This document shows, in pieces, positions 51,945 through 60,465 of a DNA stretch of 64,000 bases. The DNA is taken from contig JANQPX010000013.1 of assembly GCA_028285265.1 (NCBI GenBank), forward strand, positions 186,001-250,000, written 5' to 3'. The stretch's first letter is position 1. Each line of letters begins with the position of its first letter. This DNA is from Geminicoccaceae bacterium. GTDB lineage: Bacteria > Pseudomonadota > Alphaproteobacteria > Geminicoccales > Geminicoccaceae. Below the pieces are notes generated by a model, which was given only the letters and a program-made list of their open reading frames with translations, had not been told where the DNA came from and ran no database searches. The position numbers and the translations under genes are program-made.

Positions 51945-53321
51945 TTAAACGGTCGAGCTCGCGGGACGGATATTTTGATTTTGGCGAAAGACATTCTCCG
52001 GATCATAGCGAGCTTTAAGACCCTGAAGGCGGCCAAGGTTCGCGCCATACGCCGCTTGGCTTCGCCCCTCACATTCAGCGATGAAATTAACATAAGCGCC
52101 GCCATCCGCATCCTCGTCCAGGCTTGCCCCGATCTCCTCGATCCAAGCCAAGCAGCGCGCATCGTCAGCTGAGGATTGCCAGCGTGCGCCGGGGGTGACG
52201 ATCACGCCAGCGTCTCGGTGCGGAAAGGCCATCGCATCGACGCCAACATCCGCAATCGCGCCGCCGAGCTGACAGATGAGCATGTCGGTCTCCGGCGTCG
52301 GCATCGTCGCTGCGAAGGCCACAAGCTTGTCGATGGTGATATCAGGCAACTCTCTGAAATTGCTTGATTTCCAGTAGTTGCGCAGCCCCTTCGCGTAGGT
52401 CTGATCAAGAATCTGCTGGGCGTCGGCATACCGCATCGGACCGACAGCATGACCAATCGCCTCACCACCCTGCAGAGAGGACAAGATCGCCTCGCCGTCC
52501 TCGGGCGAACCGGCATAGCACTGCATCAACGTTACGACCTTTGTGCCGTGATATCGTTCCTCCAAGAAGGGAACCGGCGGGGCCGTCATCAGATCTGCCC
52601 AGACGCAGCATTCTCTCGGCGCCTCCTTGATGAAGGCGCTATAGCGCCGGAGCACGTCAGCCGCATCCTCGAGACGGTACATCGTCGGGCCGAACAGGAT
52701 GGGATCCGGGAGCTCATGCAGCCTGAACAGAAAGGACGTGGCGATACCGAAATTACCGCTGCCGCCGCGAAGGGCCCAGAACAGGTCGGCGTTACTCCGG
52801 TCGCTCGCGGTGATTATGTCGCCGTCGGTGGTGACCAGGTCGACTTCGAGGAGATTGTCGGCGGCGAGGCCGTGCAGCCTGGCAAGCCAACCAAACCCGC
52901 CGCCAAGGGTCAGTCCGGCAACGCCCGTCGATGATACGACCCCGCCGGGGGTGACCAGATCGAAGGCGCTCGTTTCATGGTCGAGATCAGCGAGCGTCGC
53001 GCCCCCTTGAACGCGGGCCGTGCGCTGCGTGGGGTCGACATGGACAGCGCGCATCGAAGAGAGATCGACCATCAGGCCGTCATCAGCAACGGCGGTACCG
53101 GCGACATTATGGCCGCCACCGCGGACTGAGATCTGAAGGCCGTTCGCTCGACCAAAACGCACGGCAGCCACGACGTCCGCCACGCCCGATGCCCGAACGA
53201 TCACGGCGGGGCGTCTGTCGATCAACGCGTTCCAGATCGACCTCGCTTCGTCATATCCTTCATCGTTCGATTGCAGAACCTGACCGCGAACATTGGACCT
53301 CAATGTCTCAATGTCATTCAT
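51945..53321 (-). CDS. FAD-binding oxidoreductase (BBE-like, PCMH-type)
   Basis: A 458-residue flavoprotein of the berberine-bridge-enzyme-like class. The N-terminal FAD domain contains RPAVIVRASGVADVVAAVRFGRANGLQISVRGGGHN (seen as ISVRGGGHN; the His is the covalent-flavin site, about 62-70) and VVSSTGVAGLTLGGGFGWLARLHG (about 130-153). The C-terminal BBE domain ends YVNFIAECEGRSQAAYG followed by KARYDPENVFRQNQNI. A second covalent Cys site is not evident. Substrate unknown. It is divergent from the HxlR regulator gene at 53499, which probably controls it. No signal peptide is seen. Confidence 0.88.
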   Translation of the reverse strand: MNDIETLRSNVRGQVLQSNDEGYDEARSIWNALIDRRPAVIVRASGVADVVAAVRFGRANGLQISVRGGGHNVAGTAVADDGLMVDLSSMRAVHVDPTQRTARVQGGATLADLDHETSAFDLVTPGGVVSSTGVAGLTLGGGFGWLARLHGLAADNLLEVDLVTTDGDIITASDRSNADLFWALRGGSGNFGIATSFLFRLHELPDPILFGPTMYRLEDAADVLRRYSAFIKEAPRECCVWADLMTAPPVPFLEERYHGTKVVTLMQCYAGSPEDGEAILSSLQGGEAIGHAVGPMRYADAQQILDQTYAKGLRNYWKSSNFRELPDITIDKLVAFAATMPTPETDMLICQLGGAIADVGVDAMAFPHRDAGVIVTPGARWQSSADDARCLAWIEEIGASLDEDADGGAYVNFIAECEGRSQAAYGANLGRLQGLKARYDPENVFRQNQNIRPASSTV

Positions 53322-53498
53322 GGCGCTTACCCTTCCAACATCGTGTCATGTCGACATCCCTTGGCAGCCACATTGATCGGATGCGCAGCGCAAAAAAACT
53401 GAAAAATCTGGAGTACTACAGATTTTGTAGTTGCGAGCGTCCGCCGAGCTTGCAAACCTCATCCTGGTCTTATCGCGCCAATCTTGGGGAGGAGGGTC

Positions 53499-54227
53499 AT
53501 GGCACGGGGTTATGGTCAATATTGTCCGCTGGCGTTGGCAGCGGAGCTACTTTGCGAGCGCTGGACCCTGCTGGTGATCAGCCGCTTGATCGACGGCTGC
53601 ACCCGCTTTAACGACATTCACCGCGGCGTGCCGCGGATCTCGGCGACACTCCTCACCAAGCGTCTTGCCGAACTGGAACATGCTGGCCTGATTGTTCGTC
53701 GCCCCTTGAAGACCGGTCGCGGTTATGACTATGGGCTGACCGAGGCCGGGGCGGCCCTGGAATCGATCATCATGGACCTGGCCGTCTGGGGCCAGCGTTG
53801 GTCGAGGGACATGGTCACGGATGACCTCGACCCGGCATTTCTGGCCTGGAGCATGCACACGCGGATGAACACCGACGCCATGCCGGAAGGCCGGACCGTC
53901 ATCGAGTTCGAATTCTCCGGGATCGATAAAGGGTTTGCCCGCTTTTGGCTGATCAACACCGATGCCAAGGTCGACATGTGCTTGAAACATCCCGGCTTCG
54001 ATGTCGACATCAAGGTGATGTCGGATATCCGCCGTTTTGTCGAAGCCTGGCGTGGTTTTCGCTCGATGCGGGATGAGATTGCCAACGGCACCATCCGGCT
54101 GGAAGGACCGGCCGAGCTGAAGCGTACCTTTCCCGATTGGCTCTTACTCAGCGCTTTATCACCGTTTCCAAGGCAGCGCCCCGGCGACGAGCGGGCCCTG
54201 ATCGAGAACGCTCCATCGGCAGCGTGA
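53499..54227 (+). CDS. HxlR-family regulator with SCP2-like C-terminal domain
   Basis: A 242-residue regulator. The N-terminal HxlR wHTH (about 5-95) reads YCPLALAAELLCERWTLLVISRL, then RFNDIHRGVPRISATLLTKRLAELEHAGLIVR (in parts). The C-terminal ~120 residues (about 110-230, GRTVIEFEFSGIDKGFARFWLINTDAKVDMCL) look like the SCP2/sterol-carrier-like sensor found in some HxlR proteins. A GGGGAGGAGGG Shine-Dalgarno precedes ATG 53499. It is divergent from the FAD oxidase, so an oxidase/regulator pair responding to a small hydrophobic ligand is plausible. Confidence 0.85.
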   Translation: MARGYGQYCPLALAAELLCERWTLLVISRLIDGCTRFNDIHRGVPRISATLLTKRLAELEHAGLIVRRPLKTGRGYDYGLTEAGAALESIIMDLAVWGQRWSRDMVTDDLDPAFLAWSMHTRMNTDAMPEGRTVIEFEFSGIDKGFARFWLINTDAKVDMCLKHPGFDVDIKVMSDIRRFVEAWRGFRSMRDEIANGTIRLEGPAELKRTFPDWLLLSALSPFPRQRPGDERALIENAPSAA

Positions 54228-54461
54228 GCAGTCTCTAGCCGCCTTACGCTCACCTGCCGTTCCGCGCCGTCAACGACGGTCTTCCATTGCCGTTGGCGGC
54301 GCATACCATCCTGCCGCAGCCGGTCCGCGGTGACGCCCGGAATCTCACGTAGATTTCATCAGGCCTGATGGGCAACCCATCCCGTTGTTACAAAAATCTC
54401 GTCCCTGATCCCTATATAACCAACCGTGCGATCGCTCATCTGTCCAAGGATTTAAACCCTG

Positions 54462-55175
54462 ATGGATATGTTGCTTGGCTACGGTGCTGGTCTGTTAACA
54501 CTCATCAATCCCTGTGTTTTGCCGGTTCTTCCTCTGGTGCTGGCATCGGCTACGCATCGTGGCAAACACGGGCCGCTCGCGCTCGCTGCGGGCATGAGCA
54601 TCACCTTCGTGGTTCTTGGTATGACCGTGATCACGGTCGGCAGCTCGATTGGGCTGGACGAGCGTCTGATGAGCCAGATCAGTGCTGCACTCATGGTCGC
54701 CTTCGGGCTCGTGCTGCTGGTGCCGAAGCTGAATGCCCAATTCGCCTTGGCAACGGGTGGCTTGGCTGAGCGTGCCGACTCGCAGGTCGGTGACCTTCAA
54801 CAATCCAATCTCGGTGGTGTTTTTGCGGCAGGCGCTCTGCTGGGCGCTGTCTGGTCCCCTTGCATCGGCCCAACCCTCGGCGGCGCCATATCGCTCGCCT
54901 CACAAGGGCAAAGTCTTGGTTATGCCGCGACGATCATGATCAGCTTTGCGCTTGGTGTCGCAACCGTGATTGTCGCGCTTGGCTATGGGACACGTGAAGC
55001 GATCCGCAGCCGACAAAGCTGGCTCCAGCCCCTTGCTGAGCGCTCTAAATCCATCATGGGCGTCGTACTGGTCATCGTCGGCCTCGCGATCCTTTTCGGT
55101 CTGCATCACATCATCGAAGCCTGGCTCATACAGGTCCTGCCGATTTGGCTGCAGGATCTGTCGGTTGCCTTGTGA
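54462..55175 (+). CDS. ccdA: CcdA-type thiol:disulfide membrane transporter
   Basis: A 237-residue six-span protein of the CcdA/DsbD-transmembrane family, which moves electrons from cytoplasmic thioredoxin to periplasmic partners. Signatures: GAGLLTLINPCVLPVLPLVLASA (about 7-29; first redox Cys in NPCVLP), and GAVWSPCIGPTLGGAISLAS (about 131-150; second redox Cys in SPCIGP). The next gene is a periplasmic thioredoxin, so together they act like a split DsbD. No adjacent cytochrome c biogenesis genes were seen, so the client could be a methionine-sulfoxide-type or other periplasmic reductase. Confidence 0.9.
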   Translation: MDMLLGYGAGLLTLINPCVLPVLPLVLASATHRGKHGPLALAAGMSITFVVLGMTVITVGSSIGLDERLMSQISAALMVAFGLVLLVPKLNAQFALATGGLAERADSQVGDLQQSNLGGVFAAGALLGAVWSPCIGPTLGGAISLASQGQSLGYAATIMISFALGVATVIVALGYGTREAIRSRQSWLQPLAERSKSIMGVVLVIVGLAILFGLHHIIEAWLIQVLPIWLQDLSVAL

Positions 55176-55248
55176 TCGCCGATGACGCCCGTCCCGTTTC
55201 CCAACTGTCCCCTATCCCTTTTTCTAATCTGACCAAGGAGTCCTATCG

Positions 55249-55671
55249 ATGAACCGTCGCCATGTTCTCGCCCTGACCACCGCCGCCGTGATCGGCTTGG
55301 CCTTACCCGCATCCGTCAAAGCCAGCGATACTGTGGATTACACACCGGGCCTGATCCAAAACGCCCTCGCTGACGGCAAGACCGTGTTTGTCGATTTTGC
55401 TGCCGACTGGTGCTCGACCTGCGCGCGTCAGGAACGGGTGATCAACGAACTCCGGGCCGAAAATCCCGCCTATGACGAACATATTCTGTTCGTTCGCGTT
55501 GATTGGGACGACTTTGGTCGTGAAGAGGTCAGCACGTCGAGAAACATTCCACGACGCTCGACATTGCTCGTTCTTCGAGGTGACGACGAGCTTGGTCGCA
55601 TCGTCGCCGGAACGGGGGCCGATGAAATCCGGGCCCTTTTGGACACGGCCCTCTCCGCAGCCACGTCCTAA
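55249..55671 (+). CDS. Periplasmic thioredoxin-like protein (DsbD C-terminal-like)
   Basis: A 140-residue thioredoxin fold protein. Its signal peptide is MNRRHVLALTTAAVIGLALP followed by ASVKA-S. VFVDFAADWCSTCARQE holds the CSTC redox pair (about residues 43-59). Downstream are FVRVDWDDFG (about 84) and the cis-Pro-like NIPRRSTLLVL. It resembles the soluble gamma domain of DsbD. It starts 73 bp after ccdA on the same strand, with AAGGAG before the ATG, and is expected to be reduced by CcdA. Confidence 0.87.
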   Translation: MNRRHVLALTTAAVIGLALPASVKASDTVDYTPGLIQNALADGKTVFVDFAADWCSTCARQERVINELRAENPAYDEHILFVRVDWDDFGREEVSTSRNIPRRSTLLVLRGDDELGRIVAGTGADEIRALLDTALSAATS

Positions 55672-56012
55672 GTTTCGGACCAGGGCAGCCAACGTCAGGG
55701 TTCGCTAGGGCGGCCCTGATCGTCCTGAGGGCATCATGGTCTGGGGTCGATGCATGGCCATGAGGCTTGGCTCAATGGCCCCTCACCTTCCAAACGTAAA
55801 TCCGCGTCCGGCGATCGACGGTGGCTGGCAGGCGCTGCCCGTCAGGACCACCGTTTGATCCGCAGCATCGGCCAGGCGCACCTGTCAATAAGCCGTGAGC
55901 ACCATCACGAAACGTACTTGAATGTGGCCTCGATCACATTCATCCACGGGATGATCGAGATATTTGGTTTTCTATTCCTCATCGTTTCGATTTTCTGTGG
56001 AGTTTTTGAACC
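55672..56012. other. Intergenic region with a possible 21-residue hydrophobic peptide
   Basis: Most of these 341 bp are unassigned. Near the end, ATG 55951 opens a 21-residue frame (MIEIFGFLFLIVSIFCGVFE ending in Pro) whose TGA overlaps the next ATG (56013) as ATGA. No strong Shine-Dalgarno precedes it. It could be a leader peptide coupled to the next gene, or chance in an AT-rich patch. Confidence 0.3.
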
Positions 56013-56204
56013 ATGACATGGCTCATTTCACGCGTGCAACACCAGCCCCTCAAGCTGCAGATGATGGGATTCGCAGGCCTCATTGGTGCCATGGCTTGGC
56101 TCTTTGGTGTTGTCGGACAGCTTGTTGCTATCTCGTCGATTGCCTTGGTGGCATTGGGGACATTGATGGCGCTCTGGTCGATCCGAAAGCCTGTTCGTCC
56201 CTAA
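56013..56204 (+). CDS. Small hydrophobic membrane protein
   Basis: A 63-residue protein with two predicted spans (MMGFAGLIGAMAWLFGVVGQ and ISSIALVALGTLMALW). It has a basic end (IRKPVRP) and an amphipathic N-terminus (MTWLISRVQHQPLKLQ). GGAG lies 10 bp before the ATG, and its start overlaps the stop of the preceding 21-codon frame. No family recognised. Confidence 0.42.
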   Translation: MTWLISRVQHQPLKLQMMGFAGLIGAMAWLFGVVGQLVAISSIALVALGTLMALWSIRKPVRP

Positions 56205-56376
56205 GCGGGATGGTCATTCCGGCTCTGTGCCCAACTTGAACCATCGATCCCGGATCGAATGAGCCGATTGGTCAGCCGGCATGGCATATTTTCCTCGCGC
56301 ACGCCTTCGATCCTGTGCGAAGACGTCCATCGAGATCTCGATGATCGTTCATGATAGTGACGAGGCAGTAGCAGGC

Positions 56377-57042
56377 ATGCATATTGGTTTGATCGGCGGC
56401 ATCGGACCCGCCGCAACGGACTTCTATTATCGGCATCTGATCGAGGCCGCCGCCAAGGCCGAGCGCGCTCTTGACCTGACCGTCGTCCATGCTGATGCGC
56501 CAACACTGCTCGCCAATCTCGCAACAAACGCCGATGACGCACAAATCGCGATCTACAAGCGCCTGGCCGAGCGCCTTCAACATGCCGGAGCCGAATGCAT
56601 GGCAGTCACCTCGATCGCAGGCCATTTTTGCATCGACGCCTTCGTGCCGCTGTCGCCTTTGCCCGTCATTGATCTGACGGCCGCTCTGAGATCAACGCTG
56701 GAAGCCAGCGGTGTCCGACGGGTTGGCGTGCTCGGAACTAAGACAGTCATGGCGACGAAGATGTACGGGAAGCTCGGCGCCGTCGATGTCGTTGCACCGC
56801 CCGGTGAGATGCTTGACCAGGTCCATGAAGCCTATGTTCGGCTGGCGACGACGGGCCGGCCGACAGACGATCTCCGGGATGTCTTCTTTGCTGCTGGAGC
56901 GCAGTTGGTTGGCGACCTCAAGGCCGAAGCCGTCCTTCTCGGCGGCACTGACCTCAACGTCGCCTTTGATGGTCAGAACGCTGGCTTTCCGATCGTCGAC
57001 TGTGCTGCCATCCATATCGAGGCCATTGCACAACATCTCTAA
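56377..57042 (+). CDS. Aspartate/glutamate racemase-family protein lacking canonical cysteines
   Basis: A 221-residue protein of the Asp/Glu racemase fold. HIGLIGGIGPAATDFYYR is at about 2-19. In canonical racemases the first catalytic Cys lies in a PCNTAH-like loop; the matching region here reads MAVTSIAGHF (about 74-83) without Cys. The second, LGCTE-like, reads VLLGGTDLNVAF (about 188-199), again without Cys. A Cys occurs only at GHFC and VDCAA. It may therefore be a non-racemising relative. ATG 56377 is chosen as it opens at the conserved strand; upstream ATGs (56281, 56341) would add unrelated residues. Adjacent to a GcvT-like gene. Confidence 0.75.
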   Translation: MHIGLIGGIGPAATDFYYRHLIEAAAKAERALDLTVVHADAPTLLANLATNADDAQIAIYKRLAERLQHAGAECMAVTSIAGHFCIDAFVPLSPLPVIDLTAALRSTLEASGVRRVGVLGTKTVMATKMYGKLGAVDVVAPPGEMLDQVHEAYVRLATTGRPTDDLRDVFFAAGAQLVGDLKAEAVLLGGTDLNVAFDGQNAGFPIVDCAAIHIEAIAQHL

Positions 57043-57311
57043 GTCCGTGATAGCGGAGCCCTAAGAACGGGTTCGATCCGGTCCCCCACGCGCGACGATG
57101 TCTTGAACGACCGTGTGGCGTTGCCCCGAAGCGACAAGGCCTCCGCCCCACGTCTGTCGGCATGAACGACAAAAGGAAGGCCCTGGTATGTTAATGATCG
57201 TCCAGCGATGGCGAGCCTTGGGTCAACATCTTGCGGATCAACATCTTTTCTGTCTGAGTAGACCGACACCATCGCACGCCTCACATGGCAGGCCATCACG
57301 GGCAAAACGAT

Positions 57312-58445
57312 ATGAATACCATCAGCTTTGGCCCGCAAATCCGCCAATCCCCCTTCTTTGACGCCACCTTGAAATGGGGCGCCAAGGGCTATTCCGTCTA
57401 CAACCATATGTTCATCCCGCGGGATTTCGGCGATCCGGTCCAGAATTTCTGGAATTTAATCGAGCGTGCCATTCTTTGCGATGTGTCGGTGGAACGTCAG
57501 GTGGAGATCACGGGCCCCGATGCCGCTCGCTTCGTGCAATGTCTCACGCCGCGCAATCTCTCAACCTGCCAAGTCGGCCAATGCAAATATGTGCTCCTGA
57601 CCAGCCAAGAGGGTGGCATCATCAACGATCCGGTGTTGCTACGGCTTGGCGAAAACCACTTCTGGCTCTCCTTGGCCGACAGCGATGCCTTGCTCTGGGC
57701 CAAAGGGGTTGCGACCTTCGCTGGCCTCGACGTCGATATCAAAGAACCTGATGTGTCACCTCTGCAGCTGCAGGGGCCTCAATCACTGAGCATCATGCAA
57801 CGGCTGTTCGGTGATGATATTGAAAAGCTGAAATATTATTGGCTCATTGAAACCACCCTGGACAGCATCCCCCTCGTGATTTCGCGAACCGGTTGGTCCA
57901 GTGAACGCGGCTATGAGCTCTATCTCCGAGACGGCAGTCGAGGAAGCGAGCTTTGGGAACGGATTATGGCCGTAGGCGAGCCCTTAGGTTTGTCGCCAGG
58001 CCATACATCGACCATCCGACGGATCGAAGGCGGGATGTTGTCCTACCACGCGGATATGGACATCCATACCAATCCCTATGAACTCGGTTTGGATCGTCTC
58101 GTCGACTTGACCATGGAGACGGACTTTATCGGCAAAGCCGCGCTCAACGACATTCAGGCAAATGGCGTCGCGCGTATCTTGGTTGGCCTCGAGATTGATG
58201 GGCCAGCCTTGGAGGCCCCCAATACCAAACACTGGCTGCTCTCCCTAGGCGCGGAGACGGTTGGCCATATCACATCGGCGGTGTACTCACCCCGATTGAA
58301 ACGCAATATCGCCCTTGGCTTCGTCGGTGTTGCTCACAACAGGCTTGGTCTACGGCTTAAAACCACGTCCGAGATCGGGGAGCGCAACGTCACCATTGTC
58401 GAAAAACCGTTCTATGACCCGAAAAAGCGACTGGCGACATCCTAA
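57312..58445 (+). CDS. GcvT-family aminomethyltransferase-like protein (DmdA-like)
   Basis: A 377-residue T-protein fold, which uses tetrahydrofolate to take a methyl or methylene group. Features are SPFFDATLKWGAKGYSVYNHMFIP (about 13-36), the folate-domain LCDVSVERQVEITGPDAARFVQCLTPRNL (about 58-85, in part), WLSLADSDALLWAKG (about 119-133), LQGPQSLSIMQRLFG, TGWSSERGYELYLRDGSRGSELWERI (about 198-223), and a C-terminal barrel with TETDFIGKAAL. The wording resembles DMSP demethylase DmdA and close relatives more than glycine-cleavage GcvT; the two cannot be separated by eye. ATG 57312 is used; 57285 is possible. Follows the racemase-like gene by 270 bp. Confidence 0.75.
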   Translation: MNTISFGPQIRQSPFFDATLKWGAKGYSVYNHMFIPRDFGDPVQNFWNLIERAILCDVSVERQVEITGPDAARFVQCLTPRNLSTCQVGQCKYVLLTSQEGGIINDPVLLRLGENHFWLSLADSDALLWAKGVATFAGLDVDIKEPDVSPLQLQGPQSLSIMQRLFGDDIEKLKYYWLIETTLDSIPLVISRTGWSSERGYELYLRDGSRGSELWERIMAVGEPLGLSPGHTSTIRRIEGGMLSYHADMDIHTNPYELGLDRLVDLTMETDFIGKAALNDIQANGVARILVGLEIDGPALEAPNTKHWLLSLGAETVGHITSAVYSPRLKRNIALGFVGVAHNRLGLRLKTTSEIGERNVTIVEKPFYDPKKRLATS

Positions 58446-58454
58446 GATCGACAG

Positions 58455-58955
58455 ATGTGTCCATCGTCCATTGGGGGCAAGCGCTTGATCATTAGGAGAG
58501 CCACCAGCCACGATGAAGCCGACGTGCGCGTCTGCGCAGAAGAGGCTTATGCGCGCTATGTCCGTGCCATTGGACAGAAACCTGCACCGATGGTTGCCGA
58601 CTTCGCATCCCAGATTGCCAACGGTTGTGTTTATGTCGCCGAGCGAACCGGTGAGACGATCGAGGGCTTCATCGCGTTTTTCCCGAGGACGGATCACATG
58701 TTCCTCGAGAATGTCGCTGTTAGAACATCGGCTGCAGGGAAAGGTGTCGGCAAAGCGCTCATCCGCTTCTGTGAGGCTGAGGCCATCCATCAGGGCTTAG
58801 CGAGCGTGCAGCTCTACACCAACGAAAAGATGACGGAAAATCTCTCGATCTATCCTCACCTCGGCTATGTCGAGACCGACCGCCGCAGGGAAGACGGCTT
58901 CAACCGCGTGTTCTTTGAAAAACGGCTGGATAAGCCGACATCAAGTGATCGTTAA
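58455..58955 (+). CDS. GNAT-family N-acetyltransferase
   Basis: A 166-residue GNAT protein. The N-terminal strand is LIIRRATSHDEADVRVCAEEAYARYV. FLENVAVRTSAAGKGVGKALIRFCE carries the acetyl-CoA pyrophosphate loop (about 83-107, Arg/Gln-x-x-Gly-x-Gly as AAGKGVGKAL), and QLYTNEKMTENLSIYPHLGYVET (about 118-140) is the classic end of the fold. Acceptor unknown. Only 9 bp after the GcvT-like stop, so likely co-transcribed. A TTG at 58485 is an alternative start. Confidence 0.82.
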   Translation: MCPSSIGGKRLIIRRATSHDEADVRVCAEEAYARYVRAIGQKPAPMVADFASQIANGCVYVAERTGETIEGFIAFFPRTDHMFLENVAVRTSAAGKGVGKALIRFCEAEAIHQGLASVQLYTNEKMTENLSIYPHLGYVETDRRREDGFNRVFFEKRLDKPTSSDR

Positions 58956-59283
58956 ACCGTCGCTCAATCCAAGTGCGATCATTGCCAAAAGATCATGAGC
59001 AAGAGCGACAACGTCCAAACGACGGCCTCGGAAAACTCCGACGCCTTTGCCTAAGACGGCACCATAGCCGTCTCAGGCAGGATGAATGGCATCACCACGA
59101 CATGGAGCCGGGAAATCGGCGCGTTTTCCGTCGCACGCCGTGCCAAGGTCCGGGACGAAAAAGTCGTGCTCTGGAACGGGTTCCGGGATAGCGTTGCGGA
59201 GAGCCAGGCCGATCACGGCCGGTGAGATGTCACGGCAAAACTGGGGAGCATCATCCCAAGACGTGTCATCAGGAGATAAGAGC
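58956..59283. other. Intergenic region without a recognisable gene
   Basis: The 328 bp before the exported protein at 59284 contain frames but none with family features or a good ribosome-binding site. No repeat or hairpin of note was seen. Confidence 0.35.
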
Positions 59284-59832
59284 ATGAAGAGTCGCGCTGG
59301 GCGATGCCGCCTGACCTTGGCCATCTTGGCCACCGCCATTGCTGTCACGACCTCGGCAAGCGGCGCTGAGTGGCCGACCCGGACGACACCCAGGCCGGTG
59401 ACAACGGAGGGTGTGCCCCACATCCAACTGAACGTCGAACCCTTGCCGGAGCTGACGGCCGAACTCCTGCGACGCGTTGAGCAACTTCCTCATGTCGACG
59501 TGCGCGACACTGTCGTCTCGTTGCCAGGTGCAAAGGGGTTTTGGTTGGCGGACGATTTACCCCTCGAACGTCCGGACGTCATCGTCGGCGGCCGAGAATT
59601 CGCCCATATTCACCCCGACGGTAGCTTGCATGCCTCCTTGAATCCCAAGACAGCCCAGGCAGCGATTGAAGCCGGCTGGGCCATCGCCCATCCCTGGTCG
59701 AGCAAGCGACAGGGATGGGAGGGATTTGTCATGATCTACACGCCCCTATCGGAAGACGAACTCGACGTCACCTTCCGGCTGATCCAGGACTCCTATACGT
59801 TTGTCACTGGGAGAGCGTTGGACGACGAATGA
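59284..59832 (+). CDS. Exported luciferase-domain (DUF5519-like) protein
   Basis: A 182-residue exported protein (signal RCRLTLAILATAIAVTTSAS-GAEW). The mature part matches the luciferase-like DUF5519 family: LLRRVEQLPHVDVRD (about 59-73), FAHIHPDGSLHASLNPKTAQAAIEAGWAIAHPW (in parts, HIHPDGSLH about 101-109 with conserved His), and GFVMIYTPLSEDELDVTFRLIQDSYTFVTG (about 143-172). It has no true luciferase activity by family knowledge; function unknown. AGGAGA precedes ATG 59284. Confidence 0.72.
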   Translation: MKSRAGRCRLTLAILATAIAVTTSASGAEWPTRTTPRPVTTEGVPHIQLNVEPLPELTAELLRRVEQLPHVDVRDTVVSLPGAKGFWLADDLPLERPDVIVGGREFAHIHPDGSLHASLNPKTAQAAIEAGWAIAHPWSSKRQGWEGFVMIYTPLSEDELDVTFRLIQDSYTFVTGRALDDE

Positions 59833-59900
59833 CGATGAATGATGGGGGTTTTCCCAAAAGGCATCCGTCCCTCGGTCCGACAGTCTTCTAGGCTCAGCCG

Positions 59901-60434
59901 CTATGAGCGGGCGGCCTCACGGACAAAGATCGCATTGTCGATCTTGTCGAACGCATTTCGATAGATCTCTGCATCCAAAAGCTGCTCATCCTCCGCCGAT
60001 ATCTGGCCCGTTTGGCCGGACCGACTTTGGCTCTTGACGAAGCTCAGACGGACTGACGTCCGTTGGTCAGCAAACGCTTCGACAAAAGCGGTCGCTTTGG
60101 TCTGGACCGTCACCACGCCATACTCGTCGTCAATATCCAGCAGGGCATCGAAAACAAGGTCGGTAAACGTCTCCTCGTCCTTCGATCGGGCCAAGCCCGC
60201 TGCTGAAATAAAGCCCGTCTCCTTATCAGCACTGCTGATCGTGTAACCCAGATCTTGAAAGACGGAAATGACGCTGGCGAAAGCCGTCGCTTTGTCGGTT
60301 TCGAGTTCTCGTTGCTGCAGCGACTGAATCTGCAGCGGTGTGAGCTTCGGTTCGGCCGGCTCATCCAGTAGCTCGGCACAGCTGGCCATAAAAAGAAGCA
60401 AAGGAATCAGACAGAGTCGTGCAGTGCAAGGCAT
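59901..60434 (-). CDS. Predicted lipoprotein of unknown function
   Basis: A 177-residue protein with a lipoprotein signal (CLIPLLLFMASC-AELL; lipobox about residues 16-19). The mature part begins LTPLQIQSLQQRELETDK, then KATAFASVISVFQDLGYTISSADKETGFISAAG (in part), a pattern seen in small outer-membrane lipoproteins of unknown role. A coil-like C-terminus (DEQLLDAEIYRNAFDKIDNAIF) follows. It is the second gene of a two-gene minus-strand unit after the SmpA/BamE-like lipoprotein. Confidence 0.62.
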   Translation of the reverse strand: MPCTARLCLIPLLLFMASCAELLDEPAEPKLTPLQIQSLQQRELETDKATAFASVISVFQDLGYTISSADKETGFISAAGLARSKDEETFTDLVFDALLDIDDEYGVVTVQTKATAFVEAFADQRTSVRLSFVKSQSRSGQTGQISAEDEQLLDAEIYRNAFDKIDNAIFVREAARS

Positions 60435-60465
60435 GGTTCGTCTCGACGTTAGATGAGGCTTCGGT

